DNA of 64,000 nt from Pomphorhynchus laevis (GCA_012934845.2 WNNJ02002109.1:1-64000); one strand, 5' to 3'. Shown: positions 8,755-19,261, numbered from the stretch's first letter. The notes: generated from the sequence alone by a model not told the origin. Numbers and translations: made by a program.

Positions 8755-9477
8755 AGGCGCATACTCAGCGTTCGCGTGAAGAGGTCATCGGGTATGCACA
8801 TTCAGATATTAAGTTTATTAACTAGCTATGGAATAGGTGGGTTTAGGCCGGGCTTCCTCCTTATGCCTAAGTGGGAGAATGGTTTTTTAGATTATGCGAA
8901 TGCTATTCCACACAATAGAGCATGGGCTGCGGGTTGGATAAACCGTGTGCCATACACAGTTAGTTATATCGACATACTATGGCTTGTACAAGACTGGCCG
9001 TCAATATGGGGATTTCATCGCCCTCCTATCACTTTTCACATAGTAGATGAGGTCTCAGTTATGGCATAAACAAATTCAAATAGGTTCGTCCCACTTTTGG
9101 GAGAAAATTAATTCAAGGCTATACCTAACAGAGCGATGCTCATAGAATATACTTCTTATACCTGTTTACTCCTTAAAGTGTTGTGTCAGCACTCGAACGT
9201 AGACGAGCTTCCAGTTTTCAGATGGAGAATAACTGATGCATCTCTGGTTGTAGATAACGATGCTGAGCCTTATACAGTTCTGCCAGCACCACAATATAAT
9301 GCAAATCTAAGGTGTATAGTGCCGCGAACATTATGGCTATTTGACTGGGCAACAGCTTATGTGCTGTGCCCGTATTGGTTGATTAACGATTTACCGATTC
9401 AAATTTGGGCCATACTAACGTCAACACAAGAGATTCATGCCCTAGCAGGCTTGTTTTTAAAAAAAGGATTTATTTTA
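8755..9477 (+). pseudogene. Unrecognised coding remnant, two open frames
   Basis: Two plus-strand open segments (about 8755-9069 and 9136-9477) are separated by a frame break near 9070-9135. They are rich in Trp, Tyr and Pro with no RT or GIY-YIG motif, no zinc ligands and no clear membrane segment. Composition is less AT-biased than the flanks. The N-terminal codons of the first open frame belong to repeat family C, and the 3' end runs into the L2-like element's tail. I do not recognise the family; a viral structural protein is one possibility, with no positive motif. Confidence 0.35.
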
Positions 9478-9535
9478 ACGTGGCAAATGCGTGCCAGCGC
9501 ACGCTTACATGACCACAACAAAACAAAACTGTGAA

Positions 9536-11818
9536 TCAGGTGTCGAGAAGGTGTGAACGGAGGAGGTGTTTGAATGTGATAAAGGAGGGAGCGCGGCGGA
9601 CGTCGAGAAGGAGTTGATTCCATGCGAGTGAGGCGGCGACGAGGAAGGATCGGAGACCGTAGTTGTTGGAGTAATTAGGAACGTGGAGTAAGAGGGTATG
9701 ACAGGAACGAAGCGATAGCGAGGTGGGGCGAGTATTGTTTAACAAAGGAAGGTTGATGAACGATGGGGAGCCGACAGCGATGAGACGAAAAGTAACGAGA
9801 AGAAGGCGGAGTTTGATGCGGATGTGGATGGTGGGCCAGGAGAGTTGGGCAAAATATGTGGATGTGTGGTCGAAGCGACGGAGACGAAAGAGCACTCGAA
9901 CGGCGGTGTTGATTATTCGTTGTAGGGGTAGGATGATGGATTTTGGAGAATTGGCGAAAAGGCTAAGACAGTAATCGATTTTAGGGAAAAGAAGCGATGA
10001 AAGAAGAGACATACAAGAATGGAAGTCGATAAGGGGGCGGATACGGCGGATGTCACGAAGAATTAAGTTAGACGAGCGGACCTTGTCACGGACGAAGGGT
10101 TTAAGGGAAAGGTGATCATCGAAATGGAAGCCTAAGAAAGTGAGATTGTGGACTATAGGGATGATCGATGAGGCAAAAGATACAACGGGAGGAGATATTC
10201 TTGGTTTACGGGGAAGGATCCACATTATTTTGGACTTTTCGGCGTTTAGAACGAGATGGAGATTGGAGAGACGCTTGTAGATAGAAGAGAGACAGTTGGA
10301 GGCAGAAATGCCGATATCGTGTATGCGATGTGCGGGTGCATGAGCATAGATTAGAATGTCATCGGCGTATTGCATGACGTTAAAGGAGTAAGGTTTGATA
10401 AATGGAGAGAGATCGCCAAGCAAAAGAGAGAAAAGCAGGGGACCTAGGACTGAACCTTGTGGAACCCCGCAAAAAATAGGGATGGGAGGGGAGGATGATG
10501 AATTAGAACAGACGCGAAAGGAACGGTCAGATAGATATGAGGCGAACCATGCTACGGAGGAGGAAGAAAAGCCGTAATCATAACGAAGGCGAGAAAGGAG
10601 GACGGAGTGGTCGACAATGTCGAATGCGGAGGAGAGGTCCAGGGAGATGAGAACACTATATAGAGCCTTGTCTCGAGAAATGAGTAAGTCGTTGTACACT
10701 TTTATGCATGCGATTTCTGTCGAGTGATTAGAGCGGAAAGCGGATTGGTAATGAGGGTACAGATTGGATGAGGAGAGATAAGCGTTGATTTGTATTAAGA
10801 TGAGGCGTTCTAAGAGCTTTGAAAGAGTAGGGAGTAGTGAAATGGGGCGATAGCTAGAAGGAAGGGAGGGGTCGAGCGATTGTTTCTTAAGGAGGGGACG
10901 AACGATTGCGGATTTCCAGTGTGAAGGGAAGATACGACTGCGGATGGACGAGTTATACAAGGTTGTGAGAAATGGGGATATCGATGAGCATATAGATTTT
11001 AATATGTGAGTAGGCAGGGGATCGGCAGGTGAGGTTTTGTTGGGCAATGACATGAGGACAGATGATACTTCTGTAGGTGATACAGGGAGAAGATGAAAGA
11101 GTTCCGGAAGGATGAGAGTAGACTGGGCAGAGTGGGATAGGATGGAGACCGGGGTGTGAGAGAGCAGCGTGGATACTTTAGTCTGGAGAAATGACGAATA
11201 ATCATTAGCATTGATGTTGCACGGCGTAGAGGAACGAGCCAGGATTGAGTTAAAAGTATGCCAGAGAGTCTTAGAGTTGAATGAAGTGATGATTTTATGC
11301 TGCCAGAAGGAGTTGCATTTGGTACGTAGTAGGTTGAGATGAGACCGGCGAAGAGCAAGATAGTAATCACGGAAAGACGGAGTGATCGAGCGGAAATCGC
11401 GTCTGAGAGAGCGGTGATAGACTCGAAAAGCATGACGGGGTCGACGCTTTGATAGTACACATTGGATGTCAAACCATGGGGCACGGTGCAAGCGACGGTG
11501 TGGGTGATACTTGAAGGGCAAGAGAATATCGAGAGTGGATGTGAGCTCAGAGTCGAAAAGAAAGGCGAGATCGTGAGGAGATGAATATTTTATTGTGGGT
11601 AATGATAGAGACGATTTGAGTAAGGCAGAGCGGAGAAGGGAGAGGTCAAGATTTCTCCAAGGGCGACGTAGGATTGTAGGTTGTGTGAGGAGGGGTGTGG
11701 TTGCGAGTGAGATCAAGGATGATAAGAATGTGATCGGATAGACCAGGATCAGAGATGGACAGTGAGGTGTAGGCAGCAAAATGATCGGGGACAGCGATGA
11801 TGCCGAGTGTCCCACCAA
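9536..11818 (-). CDS. L2/CR1-like ORF2, reverse transcriptase part (760 codons)
   Basis: Carries the full RT domain and C-terminal region: SYRPISLLPTLSKLLERLI (N-terminal RT block), motif A SLDLSSAFDIVDH, motif B GVPQGSVLGPLLFSLLLGD, motif C QYADDILIY, and the downstream LGFHFDDHL block. The motif set and spacing fit the L2/CR1 group. The frame overlaps the endonuclease frame at 11646-11818, which marks a frameshift: upstream codons of this frame are out-of-frame endonuclease sequence, so the ATG at 11818 is not the native start. RT catalytic aspartates are intact. Confidence 0.85.
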   Translation of the reverse strand: MVGHSASSLSPIILLPTPHCPSLILVYPITFLSSLISLATTPLLTQPTILRRPWRNLDLSLLRSALLKSSLSLPTIKYSSPHDLAFLFDSELTSTLDILLPFKYHPHRRLHRAPWFDIQCVLSKRRPRHAFRVYHRSLRRDFRSITPSFRDYYLALRRSHLNLLRTKCNSFWQHKIITSFNSKTLWHTFNSILARSSTPCNINANDYSSFLQTKVSTLLSHTPVSILSHSAQSTLILPELFHLLPVSPTEVSSVLMSLPNKTSPADPLPTHILKSICSSISPFLTTLYNSSIRSRIFPSHWKSAIVRPLLKKQSLDPSLPSSYRPISLLPTLSKLLERLILIQINAYLSSSNLYPHYQSAFRSNHSTEIACIKVYNDLLISRDKALYSVLISLDLSSAFDIVDHSVLLSRLRYDYGFSSSSVAWFASYLSDRSFRVCSNSSSSPPIPIFCGVPQGSVLGPLLFSLLLGDLSPFIKPYSFNVMQYADDILIYAHAPAHRIHDIGISASNCLSSIYKRLSNLHLVLNAEKSKIMWILPRKPRISPPVVSFASSIIPIVHNLTFLGFHFDDHLSLKPFVRDKVRSSNLILRDIRRIRPLIDFHSCMSLLSSLLFPKIDYCLSLFANSPKSIILPLQRIINTAVRVLFRLRRFDHTSTYFAQLSWPTIHIRIKLRLLLVTFRLIAVGSPSFINLPLLNNTRPTSLSLRSCHTLLLHVPNYSNNYGLRSFLVAASLAWNQLLLDVRRAPSFITFKHLLRSHLLDT

Positions 11819-12434
11819 GTATATGTGTGGAGGCAGTGGAGATTAGTTTGTAATTGTAGTTGGATAGAATGTTGATGAAGCGGATGGAATCTGTGGAAGA
11901 GGGGCGGTCTAGGCGGATATTGAAGTCGCCTAGAACGAGTGAAGGGATTGAGGACAAAGAACAATGAGAAAGGAGGTCAGCGAGTTCGGTAAAAAATAAG
12001 GCTGTAGGAGCTGATGAACCAGGACGGTATACAATGGCGAGATCTAGAGTGATCGGGTTAGAATAACGACAAGTGAGCAATTCAAAAGAGCAAGGACTGA
12101 AAGGGGGATTGATTTTGCGAAGAGATGCGGGGTGACGCGCGAATGCGACGATGCTGCTATGATTAGAGAATTTAGAAGGGCATGAGCTGAGGGGGCGGGC
12201 GGATTCGACTAGGGAGCAACCGGCAGAGAGCAGACGGCGAATGGAAAGGTCGTCGGAATCTGAGTGCCAGGATTCGGTGAGGCAGAAGAGATCGATGGAT
12301 TGCTTGGTGAATAAGTTGAGGATAAGATCGGATTTATTGAGAATAGATCTAGTGTTGAGGAGACCGAGGCGGAAACCGTGTGTTGTGGCGAAAGAGTCTA
12401 GTGGAGAAAACACATAGGAGAGATGGAGCGCCAT
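11646..12434 (-). CDS. L2/CR1-like ORF2, endonuclease part (262 codons)
   Basis: An endonuclease/exonuclease/phosphatase fold is recognised by GLLNTRSILNK near residue 24, CLTESWH (catalytic Glu), YRPG, GDFNIRLD (catalytic Asp-Asn) and LSDHILI (Ser-Asp-His). This nuclease nicks target DNA for target-primed reverse transcription. The frame then ends at a stop beyond the frameshift while the RT continues in the overlapping frame. The first ATG (12434) fits the beginning of ORF2. Confidence 0.8.
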   Translation of the reverse strand: MALHLSYVFSPLDSFATTHGFRLGLLNTRSILNKSDLILNLFTKQSIDLFCLTESWHSDSDDLSIRRLLSAGCSLVESARPLSSCPSKFSNHSSIVAFARHPASLRKINPPFSPCSFELLTCRYSNPITLDLAIVYRPGSSAPTALFFTELADLLSHCSLSSIPSLVLGDFNIRLDRPSSTDSIRFINILSNYNYKLISTASTHILGGTLGIIAVPDHFAAYTSLSISDPGLSDHILIILDLTRNHTPPHTTYNPTSPLEKS

Positions 12435-12705
12435 CGAATTTTTGGACGGGTGTGGACAACTTGAAAATTTCCGTCTATGTTTCGGATGGAGAGTGATGTT
12501 TCGCCGTTTTCCTCGCGACTTCGTTTTTCGATGCGGGCTGAAGATATTTGAGCGATTTCAGAAGGGGCGCGATCGGGGAAAATTCGAGTGGTTGAAGATG
12601 ACATGAGTTTGAATCGTTGAGAGAGGACAGAAGACGCGTGAGAGCGATGCTTGAAAACAATTTTTAGGAGAGGGGGCTGGGAAGGATTAGATTGAGAAGA
12701 TTTGT

Positions 12706-13402
12706 TTAGACGGATGAATGCGACAGGAGAAATGTCTTGAAAAAGGATGGTTTATCCGCAGGAACAATAGACGAGAGGATGGATCTGAAGGCGGAAACAT
12801 CGTGGTCCAGACGTGCTTGTGGAGATAAGGAGTTAGAAGGCGTGATATTAGTAACAATGACGCAACGATCGCGAGAAGCAAAGCGCTTCCGTAAAGGAGG
12901 ACGACTGACGTGAGTAGGTGAGATCACGATAGAAGAGCTGTCAGTTGATGATTTGGAGGGATTTGGTTTGACGACGGGAGACATAGAGGATAATGATAAT
13001 AAAGAGGGTGGCAAGCGATGTGAGGAAAGGTTATGAGTGGAAGGATAGTGGAGGTTGGTGGAGGTGATTTTGATTGATGGATGCAAGTTATTGAGAAACG
13101 AGACGGGAAGGACGGGACGTGGGGTGTCGGGGAGTGAAGATGACATGGAATGGGAAGTGTATATGGTGGCAGGGTCGGTGGGTGGATAAAGGACATTAGA
13201 AACGACGGGGGTAGTTTGAGTTGACGTGTTGGATGTTGATATGTGCTTATTGGAAAGGTTGCATATTAGTTTGTTGGCACAAAAACCACATACGAAGTCT
13301 TCTTTAGCCTTATTCTTGTCGCAGGTGATTGTTGTCCAGACGCTGCAGTCGTGTATCGAGCACTGTACTTGCAGTTGTCCATAGTTGGTGTCGGTCTTAG
13401 TT
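12706..13402 (-). CDS. L2/CR1-like ORF1 with PHD-like zinc finger
   Basis: One open frame runs from about 13419 to 12706. Near its start is a PHD-like cysteine-histidine cluster (CSIHDCSVWTTITC, then FVCGFC), as in CR1/L2 ORF1 proteins. A Ser/Pro/Thr-rich spacer and a C-terminal block including RCVIVTNITPS follow. No in-frame ATG precedes the finger after an upstream stop, so the 5' end is uncertain; the first ATG inside is at 13146. The 12435-12705 interval holds only short frames. Confidence 0.6.
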
Positions 13403-13419
13403 GTTTTCTTACGTCATCC

Positions 13420-13940
13420 CATAAACGATGGTTGCCGTTGATTGTTGTCGTCGATGGTTGTCGTCGATGTATATGTATTTACTTTAGATTGTATTTACTT
13501 TAGATTGTATAGAACTTAATATAACCAAATATAAGACAAGGCTTGCATACAGGAACTCGGTATTTTGTAATTAATGAAGATGGCGAAGACGATTGGGACG
13601 CCACTGAAGAGGGTCCTAATGACATTTAACTTATTCCATTTGTTCAAACTAAAATATATGTTGATTGATGTCTTAAGTTATTTTGTTTAAAAATATTATT
13701 TGTGTACTTTCTATTAAGAATCACATTATTGATTATTCATTTTAAGAACATGAATCTTACTTTTGAATTGCTTAAGCAGTCGAGTGCTATTACTACTATA
13801 CAGTCGAGTGCACTACTATTATACATGCCGTATCCATTAAGGATCCAACGAGTGCAACGACAATTCAGCAACAACCTCTGCCTAGTGTTTAAGGATGGTC
13901 CGCACATCAATTCGATCTGGTAAAGAGCGTAAGCCTCAGT
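13420..13940. other. Interval with no supportable gene
   Basis: AT-rich sequence after the 5' end of the L2-like element. Only short frames occur, including an acidic one near 13575-13630, with no motif I recognise. Confidence 0.5.
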
Positions 13941-14082
13941 CAATTAAGCAAAGTGTCGAAAACGCCTTTATTCACAATGTCACACAGGCAACCGAAACGA
14001 CCAGTGTGTACCTCATTCTACTGATGAGTGTTGCCGGGTACTCATCATTTCGATGCTGAAGTGGTCGTCTAGAAGTGACATG

Positions 14083-14085
<3 letters not shown>
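13941..14085 (+). repeat. Retrozyme-like unit, family D, single partial copy
   Basis: A single unit fragment holding one permuted-order hammerhead. It ends about 16 bases after the predicted cleavage site at a (TA)n tract. No second unit is present here, so no tandem partner exists in cis at this locus. Confidence 0.55.
13977..14081 (+). ncRNA. Hammerhead with permuted strand order, family D
   Basis: Outer helix ATGTCAC/GTGACAT (13977-13983, 14075-14081, 7 perfect pairs); II' GGCAAC (13987-13992); GAAA (13994-13997); III ACGACCA (13997-14003); extension GTACC (14008-14012); I' TTCTA (14016-14020); CTGATGA (14021-14027); II GTTGCC (14030-14035); GGTAC (14037-14041); III' TGGTCGT (14062-14068); cleavage base C14069; I TAGAA (14070-14074). 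Every named helix is perfect. Sequence differs from B and C in all helices while core and order are kept. Confidence 0.65.

Positions 14086-14158
<73 letters not shown>
14086..14158. repeat. (TA)n microsatellite, left flank of a family A insertion
   Basis: About 73 bp of TA between family D and family A. With the tract at 15206-15268 it brackets a 1,047-bp family A array. Confidence 0.95.
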
Positions 14159-14160
<2 letters not shown>

Positions 14161-14314
14161 ATCGTATGGGATCATGAAGATCGATTGAAATCGGGACTGG
14201 TGATCCTTTGATGGATGCTTGTTTATGTATTGAATAGTTGCTAGGTCACACAAGGTGACTTTCGCATTGAAAACCAGCTACAGAATCCTTCCTTTATGAT
14301 ATCCAATTCCATAC

Positions 14315-14415
14315 ACCCTGACTACTAACGGCGCCATTGCCACAGCCGTTTTCGTTTCGCCCGCTTTTTGCCACATGTTGGTAGCCCCGGGCTCGTCAGA
14401 AGGCTGACTACCAAC
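14315..14415 (-). ncRNA. Type I hammerhead ribozyme, family A
   Basis: Same layout as 149-249 with one substitution in the stem III loop region. CTGACGA, GAAAC and GTC cores and stems I-III are conserved. Confidence 0.75.
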
Positions 14416-14757
14416 TCTTCGCCTTTTGAAATTTGACTTATCCGAGATTCGAGCTGTTGCTCTCCGTACTTGGCTTGCGCTCTTGACTGCTAGGCTACGA
14501 ATCCAGGATTACCAGATTTCACACAGTATATGAAACCTTCCATCATGATATCCAGAAACTGCATTGTCCGAGATGCTTCTCTGGCATGCTTATTTTAGAT
14601 TTTACCGTTTGAGATCATGAAGATCGATTGGAATCGGGACTGGTGATCCTTTGATGGATTCTTATTTATGTAACGAATAGTTGCTAGGTCACACGAGGTG
14701 ACTTTCGCATTGAAAACCAGCTACAGAATCCTTCCTTCATGATATCCAATTCCATAC

Positions 14758-14858
14758 ACCCTGACTACTAACGGCGCCATTGCCACAACCGTTTTCGTTT
14801 CGCCCGCTTTTTGCCACATGTTGGTAGCCCCGGGCTCGTCAGAAGGCTGACTACCAAC
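14758..14858 (-). ncRNA. Type I hammerhead ribozyme, family A
   Basis: Second full copy in this array, 443 bases from the previous one. All core elements are intact. Confidence 0.75.
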
Positions 14859-15202
14859 TCTTCACCTTTTGAAATTTGACTTATACGAGATTCGAGCTAT
14901 CGCTCTCTGTACTTGGCTTGCGCTCTTGACTGCTAGGCTACGAATCCAGGATTACCAGATTTCACACAGTATATGAAACCTTCCATCATGATATCCAGAA
15001 ACTGCATTGTCCGAGATGCTTCTCTGGCATGCTTATTTTAGATTTTACCGTTTGAGATCATGAAGATCGATTGGAATCGGGACTGGTGATCCTTTGATGG
15101 ATTCTTATTTATGTAACGAATAGTTGCTAGGTCACACGAGGTGACTTTCGCATTGAAAACCAGCTACAGAATCCTTCCTTCATGATATCCAATTCCATAC
15201 AC

Positions 15203-15205
<3 letters not shown>

Positions 15206-15268
<63 letters not shown>
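15206..15268. repeat. (TA)n microsatellite, right flank of a family A insertion
   Basis: About 63 bp of TA directly joined to the predicted ribozyme-generated end of the family A array. Confidence 0.95.
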
Positions 15269-15271
<3 letters not shown>

Positions 15272-15418
15272 TTAAAGAACGGTTGACCCAGTGCTAATGT
15301 GGTATGACAATGTGGTAAATCTTTCAACAGTTGCACTTTCGAATGAACAAATGAGATTATTATCGTTAGGTATGTCATTCGCCCCCAATGCCACGAGAGT
15401 TTGAAAGACTAAAGCTAA

Positions 15419-17400
15419 TTGACAGCCTTCGTTACACGTCAATGTCAAGTTTCCAAAAAAAAGACAGTCCCGGTATATAAGAAGCACGCCATCGATTTCT
15501 TAGCTCAATCTATATCAAAAAGACGTATCGATGTGTCTAAACCATCGTACAGAGCAAAATATAAGCAGAGAAAACAGATTATCACTAAAACAATTACGTA
15601 AATAGTTAATGAAATAATAATACCTTTGTCTTCTGCCGATAAAGGTAGTAAAACAGTAGTAATGGATAGTAAGTCATACATCGAAGAAGGCCTGATACAA
15701 CTAAGAACTTCTGCGTATAGAGAGAGACAGAAGACAAGAACTTCAAAGAAATGGCGAATACTGTTTTAAACACAATAAAGAATCATGTTCAAGATGAAAA
15801 ATTGGCAAAATCCCTAGTTGTGTACATCCCGATATTAGACCATATGGATCTTCTACCAAAGGTACAAAAATAGATCATCCCCTGTCCAGGAATACCAGTG
15901 GTAAGAAACTGTGGAACAATGTGAGAAAATATCTCGCAACATTCATAGTGTTTTATACCCCCTACTAATGACTCGTCACTCTTTTCTGTTTAGTACATAT
16001 GATTTCATAAGGAAATTTGAGAACTATAAACGGAGCATACAAACAGTACGTTGGACATTGAGTCATTATTCACCGCAATCGAACATGAGAAGGGATTAAG
16101 GGCGATACGAACTAGTCATTCGCGCACATGTTACTCTGATAGTGATATAATCGATTGGACGTCTTTACTGGAGGTCGTCTTGAAGTCTAACATATTCGAC
16201 TTTGAGAGTAAGTTTTATATACAGTTAATAGGAGCTGTGATAGGTACTTCTGTAGGCCCCACGTATTCAGGATTATACGTAGCTGAAATCGAAGAGCGAT
16301 ACATAGCGAGGTGCTTATACAAACCCAGCCTTTGGCTACGCTATGTAGACATTTTCTGTGTATGGGATCACGGCCACGAAAGTCTGATGTAGTTTATTGA
16401 TGGGCTTAATTCTGTATATTAGTTAAGATTCACATACAATGGAGAGCATATTCATAATCAGATTAATTTTATTGACTTAATTATATTAAGATCTAAGGAT
16501 GAGTCCTGCGAAACATCCCTTTATCGCAAATTTGAAGATACGCGTTCGCTAATACACACGAGCAGCGCTCCTCACCTTAAGATATAACGACTCCTAATTC
16601 GCAACGAGGCTATTCGGATAAAGAAAATATGCTCTAACTCCTGCAATTTCGAGAAATGCCTGCAACATTTACATGAAAAGCTATCCGAACGGGGATATAA
16701 GCGAAAGCAAATTCATAGACAATTTCGTGATGTACGAAGAATGAATAGAGCAGATGTGCTGACAAAGAAAACTAAAAGAAATGATGAGGGCTTATTTACA
16801 GTTCTGGATTATCATCCAGCATTGATGAGAATGCAAAATGATGTTAATCGGGCTATTAGTTCTTTAGAATTTAATCCAGAAAATGAAATTCGACGTCCTC
16901 ATATCGGTTATCGTACAGCGTACAATATGCGACGACTTCTCAATTCAGCTAAATCAGAGGAAGGCACAAGTGGAAGATGCAACGATAACGTTGTAAATGT
17001 TGTACCAATATGATCTCCACTAAAAACTTCACAAGTTCGATAACTGGTCTGGAATATTCCATACATGGTACACACTTGTAAGTCTCGCAATATTGTTTAC
17101 TTATGCGAATGTTCAGCGTGCCAACAACAGTACATCGGCGAAACGTCTGGACAGATGAATGTACGCATGAATAATAGACGTTCCGATGTAAAATCAAAAC
17201 ACATTAGTAGAGATGGTGCTGCTAACCACATGATTGCAAATAGTGATCACTCAATGAATTTTAAGAACCGGCTTTACTTGTGATGCTAAAAGAATGCCGA
17301 GCAACGGTGGTTAGCACAATTAGTGTGTGACAAAACATTGAATACCGCTTACCATAGCGCAAAAGTGCAAGATAGGCGCGAAGTTACATTTCCAAAATTT
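15419..17400 (+). pseudogene. PLE remnant, near full length but frame-broken
   Basis: Segments in order: N-terminal basic region (15419-15601); RT N-terminal block (ADKGSKTVVMD, about 15637-15765); RT palm 16051-16392 (MDIESLFTAIEHEKG; IGTSVGPTYSGLYV; LRYVDIFCVW); thumb pieces to 16740; linker 16741-17013 (YHPALMRMQNDV); GIY-YIG 17065-17283 (IVYLCECSAC, QYIGETSGQ, MNNRRSDV) and a final block to about 17390. Stops and shifts separate them. The RT active site reads YVDI, with the second Asp lost, so this RT would be inactive. Confidence 0.8.
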
Positions 17401-17410
17401 GTACAATCAC

Positions 17411-17442
17411 TATCTGAGGAAGGCAGATACGCTGAAACTTAA
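17411..17442 (+). ncRNA. PLE-type hammerhead motif, stem II damaged
   Basis: CTGAGGA (17414-17420) and GAAAC (17434-17438) are intact and lie at the 3' end of the preceding PLE. Between them only a weak pairing is possible and ACGT is replaced, so this is a decayed member. Confidence 0.4.
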
Positions 17443-17559
17443 GCTAATTTGATTTGAACATTTAAATATATTTATCTATATCTGGTTTTTATTTTCAATA
17501 CTTATATATAGCAACATTACAAGAACAGTTATTTATTTTATAAACGAATAAAGTCCAGA

Positions 17560-18395
17560 TTAACTGCAGCATCACGATTTGTAGAACCTGCAATGATGTA
17601 TCGATTTAAACATGCAGACAGACGAGCATTAAGAAACGATGAGCGCTCTTTACTTTTAGCTTTTGTGTGACATTACGGATATATTGCGAATGAGTATTGT
17701 TCACATAATGTCGATGCAAATCTCTATAATAAGTTCTTGTCAATTAAGTGTGCTAAACTAAGACGGTTAACAGCAAAACATGTCAGTATAGATGAATTAA
17801 AATTGTACGAATTGCACCATAATAGGAGAGCATTCCAGGATAAAATTTCTAAATCAGAAGCAAGTACAAACAACACTGTAACAAATTTATCATCTCGACA
17901 ACTGACTCCGATTCAGTCCTTTCGTATGGATTAAATTCTACTTTGACACCTTTGGTAATAAATAAGCATAAATTAGCTACTGGACTTAAACGAGTATCGA
18001 TGAAAGGCCATGATGGAAATAATACAAGCGCTATAAAAAACCTCTCCTACATCACTTAGACGCACACTTAAACAGCACTAGTGATTTTCTAAATAAACTG
18101 AAAACCTACATTGAAGACAATAGCGTAATGGCACAAATGGATGTAGAGTCACTGTATACCTCTATTCGACACGACATGGGAATATCAGCTGTGGTAGCAA
18201 AAATGAAGGATGTCGATTGGGATAGCAAGAAAATTTCATTCATCAGTGATGCCATGAAAGTAATTTTGAAAAACAATATTTTCGAATTAAATTTCAAACT
18301 ATGTGATAGTATTGATGAGGACAAAAATATAGTTAGCACAATTACAAAATTGCAGCACAATTTAAATGCAGCAAAAAATTGCAAAACTTGCGGTG
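17560..18395 (+). pseudogene. PLE 5' half, truncated in the RT palm
   Basis: N-terminal region (17737-17934) and the start of RT: 18128 onward has MDVESLYTSIRHDMGI (motif A) and the helix up to NNIFEL. Motifs B and C are missing; the frame then runs into (TA)n at 18396. Several stops lie between the N-terminal segment and RT. This is a deletion derivative rather than a typical 5'-truncated insert. Confidence 0.7.

Positions 18396-18472
<77 letters not shown>
18396..18472. repeat. (TA)n microsatellite
   Basis: About 76 bp of TA joining a truncated PLE to a short family C copy that begins at the predicted hammerhead cleavage site. Confidence 0.95.
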
Positions 18473-18474
<2 letters not shown>

Positions 18475-18593
18475 GTAAGTGTACGAGAGTTTGCAGACTG
18501 AAGAATATGCTCGATTCGAAAACTTACTTAAATATACGGAAAGAATTGCTATTCGCAATCTCGAGCAATACCGATTCAAACGAAACTCTTATG

Positions 18594-18594
<1 letters not shown>
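18473..18594 (+). mobile_element. Short family C retrozyme-like insert inside (TA)n
   Basis: A 122-bp family C segment flanked by (TA)n on both sides. Its first bases (TAGTAAGTG) align with the sequence just 3' of the cleavage triplet in full family C units (GTC then TAGGAGTG), so the 5' end coincides with the predicted cleavage position. It ends in the unit at the run AAACTCTTATGATT. Confidence 0.6.

Positions 18595-18673
<79 letters not shown>
18595..18673. repeat. (TA)n microsatellite
   Basis: About 78 bp of TA between family C and family A inserts. Confidence 0.95.
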
Positions 18674-18675
<2 letters not shown>

Positions 18676-19261
18676 CGTATGAGATCATGAAGATCGATTG
18701 GAATCGGGACTGGTGATCCTTTGATGGATTCTTATTTATGTAACGAATAGTTGCTAGGTCACACGAGGTGACTTTCGCATTGAAAACCAGCTACAGAATC
18801 CTTCCTTCATGATATCCAATTCCATACACCCTGACTACTAACGGCGCCATTGCCACAACCGTTTTCGTTTCGCCCGCTTTTTGCCACATGTTGGTAGCCC
18901 CGGGCTCGTCAGAAGGCTGACTACCAACTCTTCGCCTTTTGAAATTTGACTTATCCGAGATTCGAGCTGTCGCTCTCCGTACTTGGCTTGCGCTCTTGAC
19001 TGCTAGGCAACGAATCCAGGATTACCAGATTTCACACAGTATATGAAACCTTCCATCATGATATCCAGAAACTGCATTGTCCGAGATGCTTCTCTGGCAT
19101 GCTTATTATAGATTTTATCGTATGAGATCATGAAGATCGATTGGAATCGGGACTGGTGAATGGAATTGGATATCATGAAGGAAGGATTCTGTAGCTGGTT
19201 TTCAATGCGAAAGTCACCTCGTGTGACCTAGCAACTATTCGTTACATAAATAAGAATCCAT
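18673..19261 (-). repeat. Family A unit with an inverted fragment
   Basis: One full unit (18673-19116), the start of the next (to about 19151), then an abrupt inversion: 19152-19261 is the reverse complement of about 110 bp of the unit, starting seven bases from the ribozyme cleavage position. The inverted part ends at a PLE GIY-YIG fragment. Confidence 0.75.
18828..18928 (-). ncRNA. Type I hammerhead ribozyme, family A
   Basis: Fourth complete family A hammerhead in the window, with all core boxes and stems conserved as at 149-249. Confidence 0.75.

Larger units (their letters stand above)
9455..13402 (-). mobile_element. L2/CR1-like non-LTR retrotransposon
   Basis: Minus strand, in order: ORF1 with a PHD-like zinc finger (13402-12706), apurinic-type endonuclease (12434-11646), reverse transcriptase (11818-9536) and a short 3' UTR (about 9535-9455). 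Markedly GC-richer than its surroundings. ORF2 is split by one frameshift near 11660-11800; otherwise the copy is nearly complete, so it is young but inactive as written. No target-site duplication is obvious. Confidence 0.85.
14159..15205 (-). mobile_element. Family A retrozyme-like insertion inside (TA)n
   Basis: About 2.4 tandem 443-bp units flanked on both sides by (TA)n. Read on the minus strand, the 5' end is at 15205, exactly where the hammerhead of a full unit would cleave: plus-strand sequence stops after ACACCCT, the stem I strand directly 3' of the scissile bond. The 3' end on the minus strand (14159) is a distinct end sequence, not a unit junction. This fits insertion of a self-cleaved multimeric RNA copy into a TA microsatellite. 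Confidence 0.7.

Noticed and set aside
9723..10577. Plus-strand open frames across the L2-like element
   Set aside because: Shadows of the minus-strand RT; Arg/Gly-rich with no motif.
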